Source: Calendula officinalis
Taxonomy: Eukaryota; Streptophyta; Magnoliopsida; Asterales; Asteraceae
Direction of reading: 5' to 3'
Length of the DNA: 64,000 bases
Assembly: GCA_963853835.1 (NCBI GenBank)
Contig: OY970820.1
Span: 46,412,907-46,476,906 of the forward strand
Positions 47,115 to 58,519 of the stretch are shown piece by piece. Below the pieces are notes generated by a model. That model saw nothing but the letters and a program-made list of their open reading frames with translations. It did not search any database and was not told the DNA's origin. The position numbers and the translations under genes are program-made. The first letter of the stretch is position 1; each line of letters begins with the position of its first letter.

Positions 47115-48699
47115 GCTCCCACTTGCGCACGTGATAACATCAAGTAGTTATACAAGCAAAGGTTAGAGTCTAGCAACCCGCCAATGCCCCTAGGAGTATA
47201 TGAGGAGTTTCATAAAATCTTTGTTCAAAGTTTTTCAAGCAGTTATCCTTTTGTTACTGATACTATGTTGAATTTTAGACAAGGATCAATGTCAATCTAA
47301 AACTTCAACGATTCTGTTTCTCGATCTATATAATGAAATAGATTACCAAAACCAATCAAGATTCATCTTGATTACCTTTTGGGTGTGGCCACACATACAT
47401 CTATTCAAAATCATCGAGGGGCCCAGTAGTATCTAATCCACATACGTGGAGGAACAAATTCTATATTGACTGCACGTGTCTGTCATATGCTTAATGATAA
47501 ACCCGATAATGGTTGTTATAGCAGCCTTATTCAGGTCAGCGTTTAACCACATCAAAGTTTGCCCCTCTACATACACAAACCAACTTGCATCTCAAGTCAG
47601 AGGATAAGTGACAAAGCCTTTGTGAGATTCACTTGTGACATAAATCCAAGAAGTGATTTCTCATAGTTTGGGTCAGTCCAATCGTGCATCGTTATGAGCG
47701 ACATGTGAGTTTGATTTCATCATCCTTAGCCATACTAAGATAATGTCATCAATGCCCTCAGATTTGTCTTAATAATATTCCCATATTATCAATATGACAA
47801 TGGACAATTTAGAATATAAAACACAGTAAATATTCAAGGATATAAACATGCAAATATAGAACACAGTAGATATTCATATAAAAACGATCATATCAAATAT
47901 ATCAATTTATTCCAATATAAACTGCTCACAGTTCCATTATCCAAATACTAAAACAGATTTACATGAAACTACTAGCTTGTCGAAGTCCAATGTTCCATTC
48001 ATATTCAAGATGTTTGGTACAAGACATTGAGTTCGATAAAGCGTCAGCTAGTTAGTTATCTGTTTGAACTTTAAGTGTACGAATTTCACATATCTCGATA
48101 AATCATTCGAATGTAGTGAACCTTCGTAAATAGGATCTAGCGTCATCACGCCCTATTTCAAAACCAACATAAGTATAGCAAGTATACTTAGTTTCAGTTC
48201 AGTATCTCCACCATGACCAAGAAACATATCTCAAGTACTTTAAAATACTTCAATGTGTTCTTAACAGCAATCCAGTGACCTCTCATGAATTCTGTTGGTA
48301 TTTTCTAGTAAGGTCCCCTAAGGACGTTACATTTGGCCTAGTGCTCCTTACAGTGTACATGATGAATGCAATAGCCGATTCATAGGGGATTACATTCATC
48401 CGCTTCACCACATCAGGTGTGGAAGGTCCTTGAGTCTCACTCAAGTTTACATTGTGTGGCATACGAGGACTTCCTCGTTTGGGAGTACCACTCTAAACCA
48501 TTTAGAATTTTGTCAATGTAAGCACTTTGACTTAAACCAATTAACCGCTTTGATCTATCATTATAGATCTTTACTTCAAGTATGTATGTCGTGTCCCTAC
48601 AATCCATCATGTCGAAACATTTTCCAAGCCAGGATTTTCATCTTGTAGCATGGTATATTGTTTCACATGAGTGACATGTCATCAACATGTATGACTTGA

Positions 48700-49340
48700 G
48701 AAACGACAACACTCTCACTAGCTTTCATATATACACATACTCAGTTTGGGTTTTAGGTGAAACAAACGATTTGATTTCATCATCAACCAAATTTCGTAGT
48801 CATAGTACACTACTTTGGCTATAAGAATCCTAATGTCTTTAGTAACAGGCGAGAAGGTTTCATCATTGTCAATCCAGTAGGATTGAGTGTAACCTTTTGC
48901 TACTATGAGAGATTTATAGGTGTGTATATTTTCATCCATGTCAACAGTCTTACTGTTTTGAGAAAGATCAACTAAGTTCAAAACTTGATTGTCTCTCATG
49001 GATTTTATTTTCGCATTCATAGCTTCAAGTCATTTTTCGAATACAAAATTCGATAATGCAACTTGATAGTTAGGGGGTTCATAATGATCCTCGAAACTTG
49101 CTCCTCAGCATCGACATAAATCTATATCGTTCAGGTGCATGAAGTGTCCTTGCGGATCTATGAATGGGAACAACATCATCCTGTGGTCCAACATCCATAT
49201 GTCCAGCCTCAGAATGATATTTGCTAGTGTTACCAGAAGGTTGTGTATCTTCACTTTGAATCTTGTCAAAGTCTATAGTGCTCCCACTTGCTTTGTGAAA
49301 TGAGACTGTTCTCAAGAAACTCAGCATACCGAGTAACAAC
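48700..49340 (-). pseudogene. Copia reverse transcriptase and linker fragments
   Basis: The stretch 49339-49079 has the linker before reverse transcriptase (IHRSARTLHAPERYRF). The stretch 49020-48718 has the start of the polymerase: MNAKIKSMRDNQVLNLVDLS, SLIVAKGYTQ, then DETFSPVTKDIRILIAKVVY. The YVDD region and RNase H are only traces between 48700 and 47120. Several frames are needed, so no enzyme can be made. Confidence 0.85.
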
Positions 49341-50470
49341 CATTTGTTCTCAGTTGGGAAGTAAAATAGTAATCGAAGATATACTTGATAGATATGGGCT
49401 CAAGTTTGTTCGGCATGTCTCGTTCCACGAGATCCTCACAACCCCAGATCCTCAAGTAAGACAAATTGGGACTTTCCCACGCCATATCTCATATGGTGTC
49501 TTTTTAACCTTTTGGTCGGAACCATATCAAGTATTCGAGCAGCAGACTTCAGTGCATGCCCCTCAAAAGGATAGTGTAAGAGTAGTAGGACTCATCATAG
49601 ATCGCACCATGTCATACAGGGTCCGATATCTCTTTCCAGACGCACCATTATCTTGTGGAGTGTATGAAAGAGTGAATTGTGAGACAATCTCACGATGTGA
49701 GGGATGATCCAGAAACTCTTGACTCATGTACTTTCATCCGTAATCAGGACTGAAAGCCTTTGTTGTCTTGCTAAGTTGATTTTATACTTTTACTTTAGAA
49801 AGCTTTGAACATTTCAAAGATTTCATGTTTATGTCTAATCAAGTAAACATAACCATAGCGACTGATATCATTAAAGCTTCCATGTTGATGTTTAATCAAG
49901 TAAACATAACCACATCGAATGATATCATCAGTGAAAGTAGGTGGCACCTTCCCTAGTCTTAGTTCTAAAAGGGCCACATACATCAGTATGTATGAGTCCA
50001 AGTAGATTTGTAGCTCTTTCGCCAACTTGGGAGAAAAGCTTTCTTGTTATCATTCCATAATATACAAGAGAGGCATTTTAAATGATTCATAATCATTTGT
50101 AAAGAAGCCCGTCGAGTTTTAGTATCAAAACGCGTTTCTTGTTTATGTGGAAAAGATGACGATGATCTAGGTAAGTAGAATCCAAACCAATTTGGATTCT
50201 TGAGTGCTACATTTGTATATAGAACTATCGTTTGAATTAGGATCATGCATATTAATTTCAAACACACTATTACAATGAATAGTTATAAAAAAAAGTTATT
50301 TTTCATAAAACAAAATATCATAATCCATTATTCAACAAACGATAAAGCTAAACAATGCATAATTGACAATTGTTCAAAACAATAATTAACGCATTAGGAA
50401 GGATAAGATCACAGCTTCCATTCATTTAGCTTTCTACTTCACATTCAATCTTGCACATTTGTGTAAATGT
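49340..50470 (-). pseudogene. Copia integrase fragments
   Basis: Pieces of the pre-integrase zinc region and core are seen on the minus strand. PPTFTDDI and ISRYGYVYLIRHKHEIFEMF match the Copia core block FTDDxSRYGYVYL. A segment of about 60 bp (around 49815-49925) is tandemly repeated, giving two versions of GYVYLIKHQH and GYVYLIRHKH. Stops and frameshifts are frequent. Confidence 0.8.
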
Positions 50471-50519
50471 GAGTTCCACAACTAGTGTCATACACTCAAG
50501 ATTTATCACGAAAAGTATA

Positions 50520-51220
50520 GAGTTCTATAATGAAGATACCTAATGTGCTAACTAGAACACATTTGTCCTTCATCAACTCTGCCAAGTAGGCAGGACAATT
50601 CCTCCTTCAATGGCCAGTTTTATCGCAATGATGGCAAGAAATATCCTTTGCAGGGTGCTCCTTTTTAGCAGGTGGGGGAATCGTAGGTTTGGAAAAGTAA
50701 ACTAGCTTACCCTTACCTAGACTCTTGCCTTGTGCTTGCGGTTTACCTTCCCTAATTGCAAGAAAAGTATTGGGTAACCCTTGCTCAACCAGTTTTACCA
50801 TAGCATGTTCAACGATTGTCTTCCCCATGCTATGTACTTTTAAAACACTTTTCAAACTGGTCATAGTCCTTGGATAGTGAGGTAAGAATCAAGCTCATTC
50901 CAAGAACTTGTGGTAAGGGGTAACCAAGACGTTCCATTGGATCAAGATAGCATTGCATATTCAAGATGTAAGTGCTAACTGATTGGCCGTCCTCCTGATT
51001 GCAAGCATGGAATGCTTTAACTGTTTTGAACAGTTCAAGTTCTGCCTTTTGTTGAAATATTATTTTCAACTCGCTTATCATGTCATATGCTGTGAGTTCC
51101 TCGAAGTACTTTCGAATCTCGGGGTTCATGCTCACAAGAATATGAGTAGCAACTTCTTGGTGTTCGTTAAACGTTTCGGTAAAGGCTTGACGAACAGCAG
51201 CAGAATCACTGACAGGAGGT
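50520..51220 (-). pseudogene. Copia gag fragments with zinc knuckle
   Basis: 51135-50830 encodes AYDMISELKIIFQQKAELEL and VSTYILNMQCYLDPMERLGY, a UBN2-type Copia gag. 50864-50600 encodes HSMGKTIVEHAMVKLVEQGL and the knuckle CHHCDKTGH, then a TGA where Trp is expected, then RRNCPAYLAEL. Frame changes and the stop make it non-functional. Confidence 0.88.
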
Positions 51221-53204
51221 GCCTCAGGTAAGGCCTCTTATAGGTATATCAACTTTCTCATCTCTAAGGACAATCCTTAGAATTCGATATCAGAAGATAA
51301 AGTTGATATTAGTCAGTTTCAGTTTTCAAGAACTGATTTTTGAGTGGAGATACTTAGGTTTTGATGTTGTTGTTATCTGTATAACAACCAAAGTTCAAAA
51401 AATAGTATTTTCAATAATAATTTCTTTTAATCAATTAACTACCCAATTAATTTTAATTAAAAGCTAAGATCCCATTGAGCTTCTATCACCGCATCAGTTG
51501 ATCTGCTAGAGGTGATAGATCCAATAGGTAGGTGACGATCAACAATTGCATTACAAGTGCAACTCTTAGAGGTATGGGACTTCATGGCACCTAGTGAACA
51601 AGCATCTAGGGTCAAGTGGCATGTTTGTCGCATCGTCGCCTCGAGTCAAGGTCTCACCGTTAACTCGATTAAGTCATCCAATGTGAAATCATGTCAAAAT
51701 AGCTCTAGGTCTCACGCGTAGAGAATAATGACCTCGGATCTAGATTCAAACCACGTCTCACGTGAATTCAAAAATAGAAGCAAGTGATTTACAACCGATT
51801 GGACGGCGTGACTTAAATTTTAGGTATGTTAAATTTTAATTAATAAAATTTTATTAAGGTATGAATGAATCATGTACTTCATTCATATCACTTCATAAGT
51901 CGTTTAATAAACGGTAAAAACATTTAACGATTATTAAGGTTTAAGTTTCAAATCATATTTAAACTTAGTTTAATCTCAAAACAATTTTAGATTAAATGTT
52001 TAATCATCAATGATTAACTATTATTTTAAGTTTCAAATCATATTTAAACTTAGTTTAATCTCAAAACAATTTTAGATTAAAGGTTTAATCATCAATGATT
52101 AACTAGTAATTATCGATGATTAAATGTTTGGATGTTTTAATGTTTGTGTCAAAAAACCATTTTTAATTGTTTTATTTACTTGTATCTAATAGGAAAAGAA
52201 AACAACCACAAACATAAATAAAACATGCAACAAATTTTGTGCAAACCTCGACCGATGAAATCCTAGGTTCGGTCACGTGAGTCATCACGACGGACCGAAG
52301 GGTCAAACTAGGGGACGGGCCAACATGAACCCAAACGGGTCTACATAAACCCAATGGGCTCACACTTGCTGCAAGACATTCTTGAGCAAGTAGAACCCAA
52401 AATTGTGAAAAAGTGTAATCTGCCAGAAAATTCCAGCAGACTTTGAAGCCCGAAAAGTCACTGAAGGAGTCGTCGTTGGTCTTCCCGGCCTTCTGGAAAG
52501 TTGTAGCCCACGACTTTGCAAGCATTTTAGGCTTTTGAATCGCCCAAAACGGAGTCCGTATGCCTCTGGAAAACCTGTTTTCGTACAGCCCTCGCTTTTG
52601 TGACGGAAATTTGTTGTTTTCTTCATTAGTCCTTAATATTTTTTGTCAACAATTTACAATAAAAAGATAAAATAAGTACAATCTATTCTATTACTTTTAC
52701 ATTACAAATTGCCCCAAAAATGGCACCAAAAATAAAAGAAAAAAAAATGAAACAAATTACAACAATTAAGCCAAAAAACAAGGCTTTTCCCAAAACAACC
52801 AAACAACCAAACATCAACCACATTCATTCACAAACGGTCTAGGCTTTCATCGGTTTGCACAAACAAGCAACAATTGACAAGGCTTTGGCTTGGGATATGG
52901 CAAAAATACATGTTTTGCCATATCAACAAAATGGAATTAAAAATTAAATTCCAAGCCAAATAATCAAAAAAACAATAACAAGATTAATTTTTTGATATGA
53001 TTTTGTAACAAGTGACAATAGGGTTCCAAAATACCATATTTTAACCCATATTTTTATAAAAATCCGAAAATTAAATTAAAAAACCCGTAGGGTTTTTGTG
53101 TTTGGTCCGATCGGAATTTTAAAAAACACAAAAAAGATTGGTTTTTGCCACTTTTCACAAAATCTAGCTAATTATATGATTAATATAATGACTCGTGATA
53201 CCAC
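51221..53204 (-). other. Copia 5' leader, unusually long and non-coding
   Basis: About 2 kb lie between the primer site and gag. No protein is recognisable. There is a short direct repeat ('aagtttcaaatcatatttaa') at about 51949 and 52033, and a moderately GC-rich patch at 52240-52560. Confidence 0.6.
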
Positions 53205-53857
53205 TAATGGTGATTTTCGGTTATTACAAGTAACAAAACGCAGCGGAAAGATATAATCACCATGAACGGATCTTGATATCAATCATACAATTAAACTATA
53301 AGAAAATCAAAGAGATTGGATGAACATTTCATACCCTTGAAGCCTTTGATCTTGTTGTGGATTCGGATGGATTTGATGATGGATTGAAACCAAGTATTCA
53401 ATTAGAATACCTCTAAAAGAAATCCACACAACACAAGCAAGAACACCAATGGAGGATGCTAGTCCTTGAATCTTGAGAGCAAAAAGAAACAAAAACACAT
53501 ACAAGTGTGTGTTGGGGATTGCCAAAATGGGTGGTCAAGGGTGAGTTTATGGAGCCATTCAACACTCTTAATGGTGCCATAAAGACCCATCAATGATTTC
53601 CATAAACCATTGTTCCATTTTCACTTTAGTCCCTAGTCATTTGTTTCTTCCATTTTGCTCACAATAAAGTTTCAATATTAACAATTAATATTAAACTTAT
53701 TATACACAAGCTTATAGCTTATATATTAATAATTAATGTAATTACACTAATTACACTAATTATATAATGGTGTTTAGTGTTTAAGTGTGTGACCCTTTAG
53801 GCTCACAAACAACTAGCCATATAACTATATGTTATACGCGTGAAGCATATTCCAACA
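53205..53857 (-). mobile_element. Copia 5' LTR
   Basis: Same length (653 bp) and, as far as I can compare by eye, the same sequence as 46462-47114. As the element is on the minus strand, this is the promoter LTR. Confidence 0.92.
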
Positions 53858-53862
53858 CTGAT

Positions 53863-53928
53863 GCGCTTAAGTCATAAAAAAATATCTGTCTCATCGTCGA
53901 TATCAGATGAATAACTTCCGGGATCCAT
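53863..53928 (-). pseudogene. Harbinger transposase, N-terminal start
   Basis: On the minus strand ATG at 53928 opens MDPGSYSSDIDDETDIFL and stops. An acidic start of this kind is usual for PIF-type transposases. A stop separates it from the middle part even after removing the Copia insertion, which fits an indel in the T-run. Confidence 0.55.
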
Positions 53929-54165
53929 CAAATTTCGACGCATTTTGGTCAAAGAGTTGTGTAGAAAATGTTGTGTGTAAAGGTTTAGTTTGAGAAATGG
54001 TGAGAAATGTTGTGTGAAAATATTGTATAAAAAAGGGTGGTATTTATAAGGGTTAAAGGTTTATTTAAAAAAAATTAATTTTTTCGAATTAATGACGTTG
54101 CCCAACTGCTAGTCCACGTGGCGCGTCTTGATTCGCTCGTTGGGTTCGTCGATCGTCCGGCGGTG

Positions 54166-54188
54166 CCCCTCGCTTACGTAACGAGGGG
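54166..54188. repeat. 23-bp palindrome near the Harbinger end
   Basis: CCCCTCG and CGAGGGG flank a TTACGTAA core with one extra C on each side. It lies about 70 bp inside the right terminus, in an unusually GC-rich subterminal stretch. This is a possible transposase or host-factor binding site. Confidence 0.7.
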
Positions 54189-54262
54189 TGTGGTGGCGAG
54201 GCCGGCGAGCCGACGTGGCGTCCGGCGAAGCCACCCACTCATTACCATACCCCTCTCTCTTA

Positions 54263-55606
54263 GTGTAACTTTTAGTACATACACACTTTTATAACTTATA
54301 TTTATTTACAAATTGAAATTAATTTCATTTTGACCAACATTTACCTTTTTAAAATGAAAATTTATATCGATTCATATTAATTTTCCTCTTCATCCTTTTA
54401 CTTATATAATAATTAACATGTGGAATATACTAATTTTCTTTTTTAATTTTACCATTTAATTTTGATACTTCTCTTGATCAGATGAGTAAAAAAATAAATA
54501 AGATGAGTAAATAAATAAATAATAAGATTTAGTATGAAATGGTAACATCTCTTTTTTTATTCATAAAGATGAAAATGAAGGTAAAATTTTCCAATGTTTT
54601 AAATATCGGTTTATGCATCAAACCGGTTAATGACTTAAATACGGTCAGATCGGATGAGCAATTTGATTAAACCGGATGATATATTTTTATTGTTCATGAT
54701 ACAATAATTATGTAAATAATACATAAATGTCAAAAGGTAGAGACAAATACAAAACATATACCATAGAGAATTTAAAAGAAACCCAAAACCTATTTTTCAA
54801 CTAAATAAGATACTTTTTATATTACAAAACATGCATATAAAAATTCATCTTTTTATTTTATTTACCTCTTTTTCTAAAAATATTGGTTTTCTCCGCTTCG
54901 ACAACCAATTTAACTGGATTTAATATTCAACCTGCCGGTTCATAACACTTAAAAAAAATAATCTTTTATATCCTTGTAAAATTAAGAACCAAATATAGTT
55001 ACTTTATTATTATAATGCATTTGAGAACTTCCCAAATTTGCAAAACTTAATTTTCAGTCTGAAGATTTGAACTTGCGATTTTTCATGTTATTAGCAAGAG
55101 ACTCTAAACAACTGAGTTATTATGACAAATGTTTATTACTTGTGTGCTATTACTAATATACTCTATTATATATATTAATCACAAAACTCGTATAATTCTA
55201 TTAATCATCATTCACCCACCATCACTATCCATCACGACCCACTGTCATTAGTAACACCACCACCTATATTATTATCGTCACCATAACATATAATTATATA
55301 GCTTAATTGAAAGCATTTTTCCGTTGGAATGAAAATTAAATTATTTAAGTGTATGTAAAAGAAGAAGAGAAACATTATAATGAAATGTACAAATTATTAA
55401 AGGCACCCGTGAAAATCTATGCCATGTACAAGTAATTAAAGCATCAGATAACGTCACTTCCATGTCGGAGTTGGAGGCGTCTATCGGCGAAGGGTTGCCA
55501 GTGAGACAATCGATGGGAACGGTACCGACACCGACGCTTCATCCACTTGTACTCTCTTTCTCTATTTATCTCTTTCCCCAATTTTTCACCGATAAACAAA
55601 CCCTAG
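54263..55606. other. Intergenic region upstream of the trihelix gene
   Basis: AT-rich with no recognisable gene apart from a SINE-like fragment at about 55055-55125. Words such as AACCGGT recur at 54590-54680 and 54900-54950, which suggests an old transposon remnant I cannot classify. The last 60 bases before the ATG are C/T-rich and end in an AAACCCTAG telobox. Confidence 0.4.
55055..55125 (-). mobile_element. tRNA-related SINE head, fragment
   Basis: On the minus strand TAACTCAGTTGTTTAGAG (55119-55102) resembles an RNA polymerase III A-box region, and AAGTTCAAATC (55073-55063) a B-box, about 30 bases apart. No tail is preserved. It does not fold as a full tRNA. Confidence 0.4.
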
Positions 55607-56533
55607 ATGGCCGACGACCTAGCTTTGATAATTTCTCCGTCTCCGGCCGCCGGAGCTACACCTCCTCCTTCATCTCGTCCGCTTCCCTTCCGTGAAGATT
55701 GTTGGAGCGAGGATGCAACGTCGACGCTCGTCGACGCTTGGGGCCGGCGTTACCTTGAACTTAACCGTGGAAACCTCCGGCAAAAGGATTGGCAAGAGGT
55801 CGCCGATTCCGTTAACGCCCGTCACGGTCATACGAAAAAAACCAGACGTACCGATGTTCAGTGTAAAAATCGAATCGACACTCTTAAGAAGAAGTATAAG
55901 GTTGAAAAAGCTAGGGTTTCGGAATCTAATGGACAAATTACTAGTAATTGGCCGTTTTATTCTCGTCTCGATACGTTAATCGGACCCGCTGCTACCGCCA
56001 AGAAATCTTCGTCTTCGTCACCTCCGACGTCCGTTCCGTTACCTTACCGAAAACCCCCATCGACGGTGCTATCTTCTCAATTTCCAAAGCCGCTCGCGAT
56101 TCTCCCTCGGAAACGACCTCTACCGGTGGCTGCCGCCGTCGATGAGTCGTATTTCCGGAGGAATTACTCAGCTGTTGCTGCCGCCGCTGCAGCGGCGGAG
56201 GATGACGGATCGGATGATGATGAGTCGCCAGGTACTAGCGACGAAGAGGGTGGTGCTGCCGGAGGTGAAGGTGTTAGGAAAGACGATGTTGCCGGTGTAG
56301 GTGATTCTGATTCAATGAAACGGTTAGCTATGGCTATTGAACGATTTGGAGAGATTTATGAAAGAGTTGAAGGTGAAAAACATAAACAGATGATTGAATT
56401 GGAGAAACAGAGGATGCAATTCACCAAGGATTTAGAAGTTCAGAGGATGCAGCTGTTCATGGATACACAAGTTCAGTTGGAGAAGATTAAGCAAGCAAAA
56501 AGGACAGTTTCTGATGAGGATGTTTACAGTTAA
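55607..56533 (+). CDS. Trihelix transcription factor, SIP1/ASIL clade
   Basis: This single-exon gene encodes 308 residues. Trihelix factors of this clade (for example Arabidopsis ASIL1 and ASIL2) bind GT-type elements and repress seed-maturation genes; which paralogue this is cannot be said. The DNA-binding domain covers about residues 31-104, with the three spaced Trp residues of the family at 33, 45 and 62 and the block VQCKNRIDTLKKKYKVEKAR. A Ser/Pro-rich linker, an Ala run (about 185-193) and an acidic stretch (DDGSDDDESPGTSDEE) follow. The C-terminal 70 residues are a coiled coil (AIERFGEIYERVEGEKHKQ, QRMQFTKDLEVQRMQLFMD), as usual for dimerisation in this clade. The start is the first ATG after the telobox. 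An upstream ATG at 55462 would open an overlapping frame if transcribed. The sequence is complete and GC-richer than its surroundings. Confidence 0.93.
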   Translation: MADDLALIISPSPAAGATPPPSSRPLPFREDCWSEDATSTLVDAWGRRYLELNRGNLRQKDWQEVADSVNARHGHTKKTRRTDVQCKNRIDTLKKKYKVEKARVSESNGQITSNWPFYSRLDTLIGPAATAKKSSSSSPPTSVPLPYRKPPSTVLSSQFPKPLAILPRKRPLPVAAAVDESYFRRNYSAVAAAAAAAEDDGSDDDESPGTSDEEGGAAGGEGVRKDDVAGVGDSDSMKRLAMAIERFGEIYERVEGEKHKQMIELEKQRMQFTKDLEVQRMQLFMDTQVQLEKIKQAKRTVSDEDVYS

Positions 56534-57580
56534 CATCTTAATTTCGATTATAATCATGATGATGTTCATTGTTGAGTCAATTCTTATTTGAAGACAATTA
56601 GATAATATGCAATTCTGGTATTTATGCATGCTGAACAAAGAAAGTATATATAATATCTGCATGATTTCCAATGAAGAGTATGGTTTTAACTGTAAGAGTA
56701 ATTATTACTATTAGTTAACAATATCAATGTTGTAGTTGCTTCTATTAATCTTTCTTGAAGAAATTTGGTCTAACTTTTGATCTTCTTGAAGCTATTTGAT
56801 TGCTTTTTTTACTGATATATGACCCCTTCTGGTTTAGGTCCCATTTGTTAAATAAATCCATTCATGAGAATTGAGATGGAATGAATGGAAGTATTTATAC
56901 CTTTGTCAAGCAACATTTGCATTATGAATTCACATTCGTGAATGATTATTATATTTGAATTCTGTGTTTAGTGGTTATAAATGTGTTCTTTCCCACCAAC
57001 TTATCAAATATTGGTGTCATTTTGGTGCAGGATGAGAGGCTGAAGTCATTTACATATCTTTCTTTGCATAAGAAATTATTCAGATATTTAAAGGTAAGAA
57101 CAAACCGTATGTGATTTTGTATTGAATCATTTTCCGTTGGTCAAACAAAAGTTAATGTCACAACTTAACCTGATTAGGATTTCCCTCTATTTTTGCCCAG
57201 TAATAGCCTGGATAGTTTAATGTATTTCTTGTGCCAAACTGTGTATACTTGTTTAAAAAGTCGGCTAACTTTTATGATCCATCTATTAACCAAAACCGTA
57301 TGTTATTTCCATTTTTGCATGATTACTTCGTTTGCAATCTTCCCCTATTTTGTCTAACAGTTTTAATTATGCACACCCTGTTTGGCTGTTTTACCAGCCT
57401 ACAAGTACAATTGTAGTTGGTTGACCCATAAAACAAACAAACTATATTGGACAGTAGACATGTGCTGGTAGGGTGTGATTTATTCCGGTCTATTGTTATC
57501 TGGCTTTTAATCCGACCCAACGAACTAAACATTAACGTACAGTATGGAACTATGGATTGCAATATAATAGTCTCTTGGTG

Positions 57581-57790
57581 TAACACCCTGATTTTACGAA
57601 CATTATATTAATTTTCAAGAAAACCTCAAAATATGAAATATTAGTCTAGAATAAAAAATACATAATTTACGACTTAATATTTACATAATAAGCCAAAATA
57701 GACTAATAATTGGAGACATATCTACCCCGAAAATCGGAATCCCTAGTCAATCAATCGGTTATTGTTTTTATCTTGAGAAATGATATCTAG
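57581..57790 (+). mobile_element. Gypsy LTR fragment
   Basis: TGTAACACCCTGATTTTACG is a usual start of chromovirus LTRs and is followed by AT-rich sequence and 'atctaccccgaaaatcgga'. The other end and the internal region are missing. Confidence 0.35.
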
Positions 57791-57852
57791 TCCTATCATT
57801 TGGACCTACTCATAGACCTACCAACTTGATAGGATGACATGTGTGTTCTACT

Positions 57853-57925
57853 AATTCTCTCTCCTAATATTATCCTTTGATTTACTAATTCTCTCTCCTA
57901 ATATTATCCTTTGATTTTGACACGT
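57853..57925 (+). repeat. 37-bp tandem duplication
   Basis: 'tactaattctctctcctaat' followed by 'attatcctttgatt' occurs twice back to back. Confidence 0.9.
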
Positions 57926-58519
57926 GTCTTCATCTAATGAGTAGGCTTATGGAATGTCTAAATGGCAGGCCTAAATACCATTACTCTTTTATCTTTGGGA
58001 ATTTGACATGAAAAGATTAAACCGCTAAAAGGTAAGCCATCAAGTTTAGTAAATACATGTGAAAATAAGGGTGCATACTTAGAAACAAGGAATAGTAAGA
58101 GAATATGTTGCATAACGATACAATAGCAATTGGGTTGTATCATATGATAATTTAGGCCTATAAACAACCGAACCAACACGAATGAGCAATGTTTATGTTT
58201 GTTAAGAAAAAAAGTGTTCGCAAACGGTTACGAATACTTCAAGAAAGTTCCAAACCAATATCTGGCACTTGGTAAAGATTTGTAATTTCCGGGTGATGAC
58301 AACTAACTCGTGAAGGTCTACGAACGAGCTTTTGTTTCCATGTTCGTTTGTTAAGGACATTAAGTGTTCACGAACAATTTATGACAATTCTCGTAAACGA
58401 ATATAATGAACATACACAAACAACCTTAATAAACGACTTAACGAAAATTCACGACAGATAGGGGGAGAATAGCAATCATTAGTGGCAAAGACGGTTGGCT
58501 TTCATGCAGGTAGCTGTAG

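Larger units (their letters stand above)
46462..53857 (-). mobile_element. Copia retrotransposon with identical-looking LTRs and decayed coding region
   Basis: This element is 7396 bp with LTRs of 653 bp at each end and the duplication CTGAT (46457-46461 and 53858-53862). A primer site beginning TGGTATCACG follows the 5' LTR (53203-53194, minus strand), and a purine tract AGTGGGAGC precedes the 3' LTR. Gag, integrase and reverse transcriptase fragments lie in the usual Copia order on the minus strand, but in several frames with many stops. Between the 5' LTR and gag is a leader of nearly 2 kb. It sits in the Harbinger transposase. Confidence 0.92.
36725..54259 (-). mobile_element. PIF/Harbinger transposon split by two LTR retrotransposons
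   Basis: A transposase on the minus strand lies in three pieces (53863-53928, 45782-46453, 37082-37535) that become continuous when the two LTR elements and their duplications are removed. The proposed ends carry similar inverted termini (GAGCATAAGGTGTGGT and GAGAGAGGGGTATGGT, 11 of 16 matching), with the 3-bp duplication TTA (36722-36724 and 54260-54262) usual for Harbinger. Without inserts the element is about 1.9 kb, enough for a transposase but not for the Myb-like second gene that full elements carry. Confidence 0.75.
56534..58519. other. 3' flank of the trihelix gene with old element fragments
   Basis: The first few hundred bases are the likely 3' UTR, perhaps with an intron ending near 57030 (GCAG). 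Beyond about 57581 are LTR-like remnants and a short tandem duplication. No gene is recognisable. Confidence 0.45.

Noticed and set aside
49288..49707. Plus-strand open frame of 139 codons
   Set aside because: It is antisense to Copia integrase and linker sequence.
55063..55119. Complete tRNA gene
   Set aside because: A- and B-box-like words are present but no acceptor stem or anticodon arm can be folded.
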